From NCBI GenBank assembly GCA_030618905.1, contig JAUXCL010000118.1, positions 1 to 7,350 on the forward strand: 7,350 bases of DNA. Reading direction: 5' to 3'. Positions 1 through 6,709 of this stretch are shown here, piece by piece. The translations under genes were made by a program, and so were the position numbers. Numbering within the stretch: the stretch's first letter is position 1; each line of letters begins with the position of its first letter. The notes beneath the pieces are model-generated. The model saw only the letters and a list, made by a program, of their open reading frames with translations. It was not told where the DNA came from and ran no database searches. Source of the DNA: Bacteroidales bacterium (GTDB taxonomy: Bacteria > Bacteroidota > Bacteroidia > Bacteroidales > B18-G4).

Positions 1-1
1 A

Positions 2-478
2 AATGTGCAAAGCATGCCTGAACATGATATATTGAAAATGGTGGTATTGAACAGGTACAGGGAGGCCAGTCCGGCTATTGGGTTTGTCAATGGTTTTGGG
101 CTAAAACAGGGTGCCATCGCTTCCTCTATTGCACATGACAGTCATAATATTATCGCTACAGGCACCTCAGACGATTTGATTGCACGGGCGATCAATTTGC
201 TGGTGGACAGCAAGGGTGGAGTGGCCCTTAGCGATGGAGAAGAAGATATGCATATTCCTTTGCCATTGGCAGGTTTGATGGCTCAGGATGACGGTTATAA
301 AGTGGCTTCCATGTACGAAAGTATTGATCATAGAGCAAAACAACTTGGGTCAACACTCAGGGCCCCATTCATGACCCTTTCCTTCATGGCACTTCTGGTC
401 ATTCCTGAACTTAAATTAAGCGATGAAGGACTCTTTGATGGCAAGAAATTTGCTTTTACCCCCCTATTTATCAGTTAA
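2..478 (+). CDS. ade: Adenine deaminase, C-terminal part (5' end outside window)
   Basis: Adenine deaminase converts adenine to hypoxanthine and ammonia in purine salvage, in the cytoplasm. The frame is open from base 2, so the GTG at 5 is most likely an internal Val codon and not a start. Only about the last 158 residues are present; full-length enzymes of this family have roughly 550-600. The fragment matches the C-terminal domain closely: GFGLKQGAIASS followed by the HDSHN motif (codons at 134-148), the GGVALSDGEE stretch, LPLAGLM, then LRAPFMTLSFMALLVIPELKLSDEGLFDG near the end in consecutive blocks. The amidohydrolase metal-binding core lies upstream of the window and cannot be checked. 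The reading frame is intact and ends with TAA at 476-478. No GC-rich terminator hairpin follows. The next gene is on the same strand but has its own strong promoter, so co-transcription is not needed. Family assignment is confident. Confidence 0.93.
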   Translation, partial: NVQSMPEHDILKMVVLNRYREASPAIGFVNGFGLKQGAIASSIAHDSHNIIATGTSDDLIARAINLLVDSKGGVALSDGEEDMHIPLPLAGLMAQDDGYKVASMYESIDHRAKQLGSTLRAPFMTLSFMALLVIPELKLSDEGLFDGKKFAFTPLFIS

Positions 479-499
479 TTCAAAATATTTATATATTTA

Positions 500-532
500 T
501 TTGTCTTTAATATCAATTTTTTTCTATTTTTG
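500..532 (+). promoter_or_regulatory. Consensus Bacteroidota promoter for the ArsR-family gene
   Basis: TTTG at 500-503 and TATTTTTG at 525-532 are separated by exactly 21 nt. Both boxes match the Bacteroides-type primary sigma consensus (TTTG, N19-21, TAnnTTTG) with no mismatch. Transcription should begin about 5-8 nt after the -7 box, near 537-540. That leaves a leader of only about 7-10 nt before the ATG at 547, so translation would start on an almost leaderless message. The match is seen in the sequence; the start site is inferred. Confidence 0.75.
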
Positions 533-538
533 CAAAAA
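527..538. promoter_or_regulatory. Perfect 12-bp palindrome over the -7 box, candidate ArsR operator
   Basis: TTTTTGCAAAAA at 527-538 is identical to its reverse complement. It covers most of the -7 box (525-532) and reaches the predicted transcription start. ArsR-family dimers commonly repress their own promoters by binding inverted repeats that overlap the core promoter, so this is a natural autoregulatory site for the gene starting at 547. The symmetry stops at 12 bp because the flanking pairs 526/539 and 525/540 do not match. In AT-rich DNA a symmetric A/T tract can arise by chance, so the operator role is inference. Confidence 0.4.
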
Positions 539-546
539 AGCACGTC

Positions 547-846
547 ATGGGAAAAATAAAACTAGACATTGTAAAGCTTGAAGCAGCAGCAAGCAAATTA
601 AGGGCAATTGCTCATCCGATGAGAATTGCTATCATCGATTTGTTAAATGATGATAATAAATTAAGTGTTACTGAAATATATACAACACTGAATATTGAAC
701 AGGCTTCTGCCTCACATCATCTGAATATCCTGAAAAATAAGGGTGTTTTGATGTCTCAGCGGGATGGAAAAAAGATTTATTATTTCCTGAAAAGCGCAAC
801 CCTGAAAGAAATTATCGATTGCATCAACAGATGCAATGAAGAGTAA
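547..846 (+). CDS. ArsR/SmtB-family winged-helix transcriptional regulator
   Basis: A small DNA-binding repressor of 99 residues, the usual size for the ArsR family. The N-terminal helix (about 10-34) carries the family signature LRAIAHPMRIAIIDLL. The helix-turn-helix covers about residues 40-68, with recognition helix ASASHHLNILKNKGVL. The beta wing covers about 70-81 (SQRDGKKIYYFL). A C-terminal dimerisation helix ends in CINRCNEE. The classical metal-sensing ELCVCD motif of the recognition-domain helix is absent. The only two cysteines are C92 and C96, four apart in the last helix, so sensing of a thiophilic metal or of redox/sulfur species there is possible but unproven. The signal and targets are unknown. 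The gene stands alone behind a perfect promoter with a palindrome on it, which suggests self-regulation. It ends 3 nt before the stop of the convergent lipoprotein gene. The ATG is preferred because it lies just downstream of the promoter and gives a complete N-terminal helix. Confidence 0.88.
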   Translation: MGKIKLDIVKLEAAASKLRAIAHPMRIAIIDLLNDDNKLSVTEIYTTLNIEQASASHHLNILKNKGVLMSQRDGKKIYYFLKSATLKEIIDCINRCNEE

Positions 847-849
847 GAC

Positions 850-2631
850 CTACTCTCCTATATCCCATTCCTCTTCGAGTTCCCAGTTGGGCCTCACATC
901 AATAATATTTCCGAAATAATATACCTTTTCAGGTTGTCTCATCTGATGATAGACACCCGTATCCCATCGACCATTCCTGTTGATATCACGGATAGCTTTT
1001 AACTTATAGGGCTCCGGGTTGAGTAATTCAAAAGCCTGCATACCTGATTCGTGCATGATCCTCTCTTTAATAACCCTTTCTTTCTCATCCATCAATTGAA
1101 TAATATAGGGTAAACTGTCATCAGGTAAGGTAATGCTGACAAAGACCGCACCATAATCCTCTAAGGACTTGGTGGTAAAGGAAAAGGTTACAGAATCATT
1201 TTGACGGCCAATGATATCCCTTAGGATCGAATCCGGGAAGGAAATTGCATAATTCGTTTTTTCCTTCCAGCTATAATCAATTCTTGCCGTTCTCCGGGTA
1301 ATTGTATCCTCAAACTTCACATCAACCAGGATTGTGTCCTTGGGTGTAAAAAGCCTTACTGCACTGAAATCCCAAGCTTCTAACGGATAAGTAAAGAACA
1401 ATTTAACAGGCCCGGGAAAGTTTAATTCCCCCCCCTTGATATTGTTTTTAAATTTCAGGACCTCCGGCAATTCTTCTTCTTTCTTTTGCTTGAATAAGCC
1501 TTTGCGTTCATCCTTTCTCAATGGAAGTTCAACTGTGTCAAGGACCAGTGTATCATCCATAACTTGAAATAATACCGAATCATAATCCACCCTCAACAAC
1601 CAGCGCTGTAAAGTGTCCATTGACATATTCCATTCATCCAGTTTCCAAGCTTCCTCAAGATCCTGATTCACCGGTTCAATTAGCGGTGCTGAAGTTGGAT
1701 ACCTGAAGATGAAGGTCAATAACTGCTCCTTTGTCAATTCAGCATCAATAAGCCGCTGAGTGGAATCTATTTCATTGAATATCATCAGATGGTAATACGG
1801 TAATTCACTTTTTGCATCCAAGCCTGTAAGTAATGAATCAGATTCCAATGCTTCACCTGGCATCAATGCCTGATCAAGCGTGTCAGCCAGCGTATCAGCT
1901 TCAAATAATGTTTCCGGATAGGTAGGAATAATCAAAGAATCCCAAAATGCTATGTGCTCATTGGGCAGGTCGAAAAGATAATTACTGTTGACATCCTTCA
2001 GTGCAAAGAGCTTGTACTTCCCCTGTTTCAGGCTGATCAGGGCAAACTTGCCATCATCATAGGTTTTAGAAACATATACAGGCCGGATCAGATAAGGCGC
2101 GGAGTCCAGGGGGACAGTATCATAATGATCATTGTACAGCATGACAAGTACATCAGGTTCCAGTTTCCTGCTAAAAGCATTCCTTACTTCCCCGAGGAGC
2201 ACCAGGGAATCAACCCTGTCACCGGTCGAGAACACAAATGAATAATTGTCGAGCGGGTTATTCGCGGTGATGTCCACAATTGACTTACCAAAGAAGATAT
2301 TGTAGGTAGTGCTATCCAGCAATTCTTCCTGGAATTCGATGATTACCGATTTCCCGCGGACCGTAAATTCAGGCATCTCATACTGAGGTGGTGAGATGAA
2401 AACCTGATTGATGACATCGTTCAGCTTTATAAACTCATCAAAATATAACTGGATTTTATCACCTTTGAAATTGCTCGAATAATTGCCCGGCTCAGTCTTC
2501 ATAACGATGGGTGGATAGATGTCCTCCGGGCCACCCGCCGGTGGTCGGGGATTAGCACAATGATAGCTGAGGAATGCGATGATGGCCAGAAAAAGGAAAG
2601 AAAAGCTAATATTTATTAATCTGTTGATCAT
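850..2631 (-). CDS. Big_5 Ig-like domain lipoprotein, Bacteroidota type
   Basis: Probably an envelope lipoprotein of unknown function. From the ATG at 2631 it has 593 residues; an in-frame TTG at 2640 would add three and is less likely. Residues 4-24 form a signal peptide and C25 is the probable lipidated cysteine, although the preceding SYH is a poor lipobox. The following CANPRPPAGGPEDIYPP is typical of these Bacteroidota proteins. Residues about 37-138 form a Big_5 Ig-like domain (FDEFIKLND, then YNIFFGKSIVD and FSTGD). A beta-rich domain follows at about 144-235 and contains a D-x-N-x-N loop (213-221). An acidic linker lies at about 240-275 and a charged Lys/Glu stretch at about 372-388. 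A second Ig-like region spans about 390-490. A C-terminal domain carries a second loop, DINRNGRWD (549-557). The protein has 18 D-[ST]-[AILVMT] tripeptides, the Bacteroidota O-glycosylation motif. It starts 14 nt after the stop of the DUF2723 gene, so the two are probably co-transcribed. The family is confident; the role is not known. Confidence 0.88.
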   Translation of the reverse strand: MINRLINISFSFLFLAIIAFLSYHCANPRPPAGGPEDIYPPIVMKTEPGNYSSNFKGDKIQLYFDEFIKLNDVINQVFISPPQYEMPEFTVRGKSVIIEFQEELLDSTTYNIFFGKSIVDITANNPLDNYSFVFSTGDRVDSLVLLGEVRNAFSRKLEPDVLVMLYNDHYDTVPLDSAPYLIRPVYVSKTYDDGKFALISLKQGKYKLFALKDVNSNYLFDLPNEHIAFWDSLIIPTYPETLFEADTLADTLDQALMPGEALESDSLLTGLDAKSELPYYHLMIFNEIDSTQRLIDAELTKEQLLTFIFRYPTSAPLIEPVNQDLEEAWKLDEWNMSMDTLQRWLLRVDYDSVLFQVMDDTLVLDTVELPLRKDERKGLFKQKKEEELPEVLKFKNNIKGGELNFPGPVKLFFTYPLEAWDFSAVRLFTPKDTILVDVKFEDTITRRTARIDYSWKEKTNYAISFPDSILRDIIGRQNDSVTFSFTTKSLEDYGAVFVSITLPDDSLPYIIQLMDEKERVIKERIMHESGMQAFELLNPEPYKLKAIRDINRNGRWDTGVYHQMRQPEKVYYFGNIIDVRPNWELEEEWDIGE

Positions 2632-2645
2632 TGAAAGCAAAGAAT

Positions 2646-5600
2646 TTATGTGATGGCTTTAACATACAATTGGTAATAGCTGTCAAATAGTGCTTTTGAG
2701 CGATCATGCAAGTCTTCTTGTTCATAACGTTCTGTCAGCTTCATGATTTCCCTGACCATGGCCAGATATTGTTGCCTATACCTGTCAATCTGCTCTCCTT
2801 TGTCGCCGCTGAACCGGAAAAAATATTGCAGGTTTTGCTCAACATAGGTAAAGAGCCTTTCTGTGATTGCATTAGCCTTATCGGTAGCCCCCGTCGCATA
2901 ATAAGCATCTGCAATGGGGATCATGAAATAATCATAAGATACAACCTGGTCGGAGATCATTTCAACAATCCTGTCACAAACCTGAATGGCAGAATCCTGC
3001 TTTCCTTCCAGTATCAATGCTTGTGCTAACCTGCCATAATTATTTCTCAGGTTCATGGATGACCTGTAACTGTCTTCACTTACAAATATCCTGGGATCAG
3101 CCATTCCGATTGCGAACTTGTTCATCAGGTTGTCATACATAACATCAGTATTGACACTTGCGATCTGGTCATCAGGAGACTCAGCCTTAACCGGTATCAG
3201 GCGATACGCCATACCTTCCTGTGTAAAATGACTTTGCAGGCCCACATAGGCATCATCACCGGTAGTGATCGAAAAATAAATGGGTCTGTTCCACTGATTG
3301 TGGGCCAGGATATCAAAGAGGATAAGGTGATTTTTTTGGATCCCTAAATTGCTGACGTTCCATTCCACAGGTTTAATTTTATCGGCCAGATGAGCGGGAA
3401 CTGTTCCGTTTTCCACCACCAGGGCTGAATCTACAGGGATCCTGAATTTTTTACTGGGAAAGAAATCATATTCTACTCCACCCGTTTTCAGTTTGAACTT
3501 TTTTTCATCCTTTCGAATGATATTGAATAAAACCGGTAAATCAAGATAATCCTTGATGTTATCCTGCTCAATAAAGTAGACTATATCCCGTGTTCCGGTC
3601 TTGTACTGGTCCCAGGTCAGGCTGATGGGCAATGGTTCTGATTCATAAGCTTTGCGTTTCATCTGGTCAATATACCAGTCCGCATTGAGCAGGCTCAGGT
3701 TACAAACCCTGACATCAGTCCGGACACCTTCTACCTCCTGTGCATACCATAATGGAAAGGTGTCATTATCTCCATTGGTAAACAGGATCGCGTTGGGTGC
3801 ACAGGATTGAAGATAATTCTTGGCCATCTCAACGGCATGGTACCTCCCTGAGCGATCATGATCATCCCATCCTTCATATGCCATATTAAGCGGGACGGTT
3901 ATGAAACAGGCGGTGATGGCAAGTAGACCTGCCAAGTTTGACTTCAAAAGCCTGCCCAACAGCTTCGCCACAGCAAGAACCCCCAGGCCAATCCATATCG
4001 CATAAGCATAAAATGAAGCAGCATAGGCATAATCCCGCTCCCTGGGTTGCCAGGCATGTTGATTAAGGTACACCACAATGGCAATACCTGTCATGATGAA
4101 TAACAGCATCACGACCCACCAATCCTTCCGCCTTTTCTTGTATTGATAGAACATCCCTGCCAGGCCCAGGATCAGGGGCAAGAAATAGAAAGCGTTACGG
4201 GCTTTGCTGTGTACGTTCTCAGGCAAATTGTCCTGTGGTCCTAATCGCCATTCATCAATAAAATTAATGCCACTGACCCAGTTACCATTAACTAAAGTGC
4301 CACGACCCTGGATCTCATTCTGCCGCCCTGCGAAATTCCACATGAAATACCTGAAATACATGTATCCCACCTGGTATTTGAAGAAGTACTTGAGATTTTG
4401 CCCAAAGCTGGGAATAATTTTATTCTCCGGATCATGTTTGATCCCTGACCAGTTCTTGTATTCATTAATATAACGGCTCTCCTGGTTATTCCACATCCTG
4501 GGAAATAATGTCGTATAGTTGGGATCATAAACCGGAACTGTCTTAACCCCATCGGTGATATTCACATATTTTCCTTCTGCCTTGTCACTGACATAAGTAG
4601 GGTTGACTTCCTGACGCTCTATGATCGGTGCGTTATAATACTGCCCGTAAAATATTGGCCAGTCACCATACTGCTCCCTGTTCAGGTAAGTCAGTAAACT
4701 GATGGCGTCCTTGGGTGTATTTTCATTGATCGGGGGATTGACATTGGAACGGATGATCAGCATAAGGAATGATGCATACCCGATTAGCATAAAAGCAAAG
4801 CTCAGTATGACAGTATTTTGTACCGCTCTTCTTTTCCTGAAATAATAAAAGAGCCCGTATGCCATGGCGATAAAAATAACCCTCAGCAGGAAGGATCCAA
4901 ATGAACTGCTTTCAGATAAAAAGAGCAGAGCCAGGATACCAGCCAGAGCGTAAATGACCATTAATATGCGCTTGCCGGGCATCCTGGTGTATTTCAATCC
5001 CAGCACGACCAAGGCGATCAGTACAATTGCGAAAATTATGGTCCCGGTATGAAATGGCAGACCGAGAGTATTGACGAATAGCAATTCCGTTGCAGAAAAT
5101 AATCCGACGGTTTGAGGGATGATGCCATACATCACCACGCCAAGCAAAACGAGTGAGACGCCCATCGTAGCCACAATACCCTTAAGGGTTACGGCAGGAT
5201 ATTTCTTGTAGAAATAAACGAAGGTGATGGCGGGAATGGCCAATAAATTCAACAGGTGTACCCCGATAGAAAGCCCAATAAGATAGGCGATCAGGATAAT
5301 CCAACGGTCGGCATGGGGTTTGTCGGCAACCTGCTCCCATTTCAGGATGGCCCAGAAAACTATCGCGGTAAAAAAGGATGACATGGCATACACTTCCCCT
5401 TCAACAGCACTGAACCAGAAAGAATCAGTGAATGTAAAGGCCAATGCACCAACAACGCCACTTCCCAGGATAAGAATCGTCTGCTCTTTAGTAATTTCCT
5501 TACTTCCACCTACCAGTTTTTTGGCCAGCATGGTGATACTCCAGAACAAAAACAGGATGGTGAAGCTGGCAGACAGGGCCGACATAGTATTTATCATCCT

Positions 5601-5828
5601 TGCGACCAGCAGATTATCACCAAAAGCGAACAATGTAAAAAACCTGCCGATTATCTGAAACAGGGGTGCTCCCGGAGGGTGTCCGACTTGCAGTTTATAG
5701 GCTGTGGCTATATATTCACCGCAATCCCAGAAACTTGCTGTAGGTTCAGAGGTGATAATGTATACCAGGGAAGCAATCAGGAAGATGGTCCAGCCGGTGA
5801 GGTTATTCAGTTTATTATAGAAATTCAT
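2646..5828 (-). CDS. DUF2723 / GT117-like (TMEM260-related) GT-C membrane protein
   Basis: A large inner-membrane protein of 1060 residues. Ten or so hydrophobic segments lie within 9-364, a soluble insertion spans about 365-544, and about four more segments lie at 545-651. A soluble C-terminal part (652-1060) ends in helical, TPR-like sequence (about 925-1055). Diagnostic motifs are visible: SFWDCGEYI (32-40) directly after the first membrane segment, GHPPGAPLF (49-57), VEGEVYAM (142-149), QPRERDYAYAASFYAYA (594-610), NGDNDTFPLWY (685-695) and HNQWNRPIYFS (843-853). The Asp-Glu pair D35/E38 after membrane helix 1 is where GT-C glycosyltransferases place catalytic acids. The family includes human TMEM260, a protein O-mannosyltransferase. 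In bacteria, transfer of a lipid-linked sugar to exported protein is the likely but unproven reaction. The ATG at 5828 gives the full N-terminus, and the frame is intact to TAA. The Ig-like lipoprotein gene follows after 14 nt and is a candidate partner or substrate. Family membership is firm; the enzymatic role is inferred. Confidence 0.9.
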   Translation of the reverse strand: MNFYNKLNNLTGWTIFLIASLVYIITSEPTASFWDCGEYIATAYKLQVGHPPGAPLFQIIGRFFTLFAFGDNLLVARMINTMSALSASFTILFLFWSITMLAKKLVGGSKEITKEQTILILGSGVVGALAFTFTDSFWFSAVEGEVYAMSSFFTAIVFWAILKWEQVADKPHADRWIILIAYLIGLSIGVHLLNLLAIPAITFVYFYKKYPAVTLKGIVATMGVSLVLLGVVMYGIIPQTVGLFSATELLFVNTLGLPFHTGTIIFAIVLIALVVLGLKYTRMPGKRILMVIYALAGILALLFLSESSSFGSFLLRVIFIAMAYGLFYYFRKRRAVQNTVILSFAFMLIGYASFLMLIIRSNVNPPINENTPKDAISLLTYLNREQYGDWPIFYGQYYNAPIIERQEVNPTYVSDKAEGKYVNITDGVKTVPVYDPNYTTLFPRMWNNQESRYINEYKNWSGIKHDPENKIIPSFGQNLKYFFKYQVGYMYFRYFMWNFAGRQNEIQGRGTLVNGNWVSGINFIDEWRLGPQDNLPENVHSKARNAFYFLPLILGLAGMFYQYKKRRKDWWVVMLLFIMTGIAIVVYLNQHAWQPRERDYAYAASFYAYAIWIGLGVLAVAKLLGRLLKSNLAGLLAITACFITVPLNMAYEGWDDHDRSGRYHAVEMAKNYLQSCAPNAILFTNGDNDTFPLWYAQEVEGVRTDVRVCNLSLLNADWYIDQMKRKAYESEPLPISLTWDQYKTGTRDIVYFIEQDNIKDYLDLPVLFNIIRKDEKKFKLKTGGVEYDFFPSKKFRIPVDSALVVENGTVPAHLADKIKPVEWNVSNLGIQKNHLILFDILAHNQWNRPIYFSITTGDDAYVGLQSHFTQEGMAYRLIPVKAESPDDQIASVNTDVMYDNLMNKFAIGMADPRIFVSEDSYRSSMNLRNNYGRLAQALILEGKQDSAIQVCDRIVEMISDQVVSYDYFMIPIADAYYATGATDKANAITERLFTYVEQNLQYFFRFSGDKGEQIDRYRQQYLAMVREIMKLTERYEQEDLHDRSKALFDSYYQLYVKAIT

Positions 5829-5863
5829 GTGCTAAAAACAATTGATGGATACTGCGAATTTAG

Positions 5864-5871
5864 GAAAAATA
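5864..5871 (-). promoter_or_regulatory. Weak -7-like box for the DUF2723 operon
   Basis: On the minus strand this reads TATTTTTC, one mismatch from TAnnTTTG. A TTG lies about 17 nt upstream, shorter than the preferred 19-21. Transcription would start near 5857, about 28 nt before the ATG at 5828. The region is AT-rich, so this could be chance, but some promoter for the two-gene minus-strand unit should lie in this 127-bp divergent gap. Confidence 0.25.
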
Positions 5872-5899
5872 AAGAAAGGAAAATTAGTCAATAAATGTT

Positions 5900-5907
5900 T
5901 AATTTTG
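5900..5907 (+). promoter_or_regulatory. -7 box for gpmA
   Basis: TAATTTTG matches the Bacteroidota -7 consensus TAnnTTTG exactly. No TTTG is present 19-21 nt upstream (that region reads aaagaaaggaaaa), so the -33 element is missing or weak. Transcription would start near 5913, giving a leader of about 40 nt before the ATG at 5956. It lies in the divergent gap and would drive gpmA and probably the phosphatase gene after it. Confidence 0.45.
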
Positions 5908-5955
5908 TGAATATCACAGAAGTCAACAATTACAAGCAACATCAAAGATCAGGAT

Positions 5956-6702
5956 ATGAACAGATTAGTTTTATTACGTCATGGACAAAGCACATGGAAT
6001 AAGGAAAACCGCTTTACTGGCTGGACAGATGTGGGATTGTCAGAAAAAGGCGTTAAAGAGGCCATCGATGCCGGGAAGACATTAAAGGAGCAAGGATTTA
6101 ATTTCAAACTTGCTTACACATCATACCTGACCAGGGCCATTAAGACCTTATGGCTGACCCTGGAGGAGATGGACCTGATGTGGATCCCTGTTTATAATAG
6201 CTGGCGCCTGAACGAAAAACATTATGGCATGTTACAGGGCTTGAATAAGGGCGAAATGGCAGAAAAGTATGGCGCTGAGCAGGTCCTGCAATGGAGAAGG
6301 AGCTATGATGTCCTGCCCCCACCCATCCTTGAAGATGACCCACGAAACGCAAAATTCGACCCACGCTACAAGGATCTTGATGATAAAGACATTCCCCGAA
6401 CAGAATCCCTCAAAGAAGTTATTGAAAGGACGCTGCCCTACTGGAAAGATGAAATCTCACAACAACTGCTTGAACATAAAGAAATATTGGTCAGTGCCCA
6501 CGGTAACAGCCTGCGGGCAATAGTGAAATTTCTCAAGAATATGCCGGAGGATGAAATCTTGCAATTCAATATCCCAACCGGTATTCCTTATGTATTTGAA
6601 TTTGATGATGACCTGAACCTGCTTAAAGATTATTTCATCGGCGATGAAGAAGAGATCAAGAAGCTGATGGAACAAGTAGCCAACCAGGCTAAGAAAAAAT
6701 AA
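5956..6702 (+). CDS. gpmA: 2,3-bisphosphoglycerate-dependent phosphoglycerate mutase
   Basis: A cytoplasmic glycolytic and gluconeogenic enzyme that interconverts 3-phosphoglycerate and 2-phosphoglycerate through a phosphohistidine intermediate. At 248 residues it is almost the length of E. coli GpmA. The catalytic set is complete: LLRHGQSTWN at residues 6-15 with R8 and the phosphorylated H9, FTGWTDVGLSE (20-30), TSYLTRA with R60, LNEKHYGMLQGLNK (85-98) with the general acid E87, WRRSYDVLPPP (113-123), and SAHGNSLRA (180-188) with H182. The long insert typical of cofactor-dependent mutases, as opposed to small histidine phosphatases, is present, which supports mutase activity. The C-terminal tail is Lys-rich (NQAKKK), in keeping with the mobile tail of this family. 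The ATG at 5956 starts just before the first beta strand and no earlier start is plausible. A calcineurin-like phosphatase gene begins 7 nt after the stop, so the two are probably one transcript. Confidence 0.97.
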   Translation: MNRLVLLRHGQSTWNKENRFTGWTDVGLSEKGVKEAIDAGKTLKEQGFNFKLAYTSYLTRAIKTLWLTLEEMDLMWIPVYNSWRLNEKHYGMLQGLNKGEMAEKYGAEQVLQWRRSYDVLPPPILEDDPRNAKFDPRYKDLDDKDIPRTESLKEVIERTLPYWKDEISQQLLEHKEILVSAHGNSLRAIVKFLKNMPEDEILQFNIPTGIPYVFEFDDDLNLLKDYFIGDEEEIKKLMEQVANQAKKK

Positions 6703-6709
6703 CTTACCG

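Noticed and set aside
5..478. GTG at 5 as the start of a 157-residue gene
   Set aside because: The frame is open to the left edge, and the protein aligns with only the C-terminal domain of adenine deaminase, so the GTG is an internal Val.
483..498. AAATAT-TTAT-ATATTT as a terminator for adenine deaminase
   Set aside because: A six-pair stem with no G or C is too weak for an intrinsic terminator and is not followed by a clean T run. It is mentioned only as a possible regulatory repeat.
1954..2241. Plus-strand open frame of 95 codons inside the lipoprotein gene
   Set aside because: Antisense shadow with no recognisable domain; the minus-strand frame is a clear family member.
2531..2544. Hairpin CCACC-CGCC-GGTGG near the 5' end of the lipoprotein gene
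   Set aside because: It encodes the conserved Pro/Gly-rich stretch after the lipid-attachment Cys, so coding constraint explains it.
2638..2640. TTG start for the lipoprotein (596 residues)
   Set aside because: The ATG nine bases downstream gives a normal signal peptide with positive charge near the start. TTG is rare and adds only three residues.
2706..5894. Several plus-strand and one minus-strand open frames of 70-112 codons over the DUF2723 gene
   Set aside because: All are shadows of the 1060-codon gene in other frames, with no domain signature or promoter of their own.
5948..5955. AGGA before the gpmA start as a Shine-Dalgarno site
   Set aside because: It lies only about 2 nt from the ATG, too close to act as a ribosome binding site, and Bacteroidota rarely use one.
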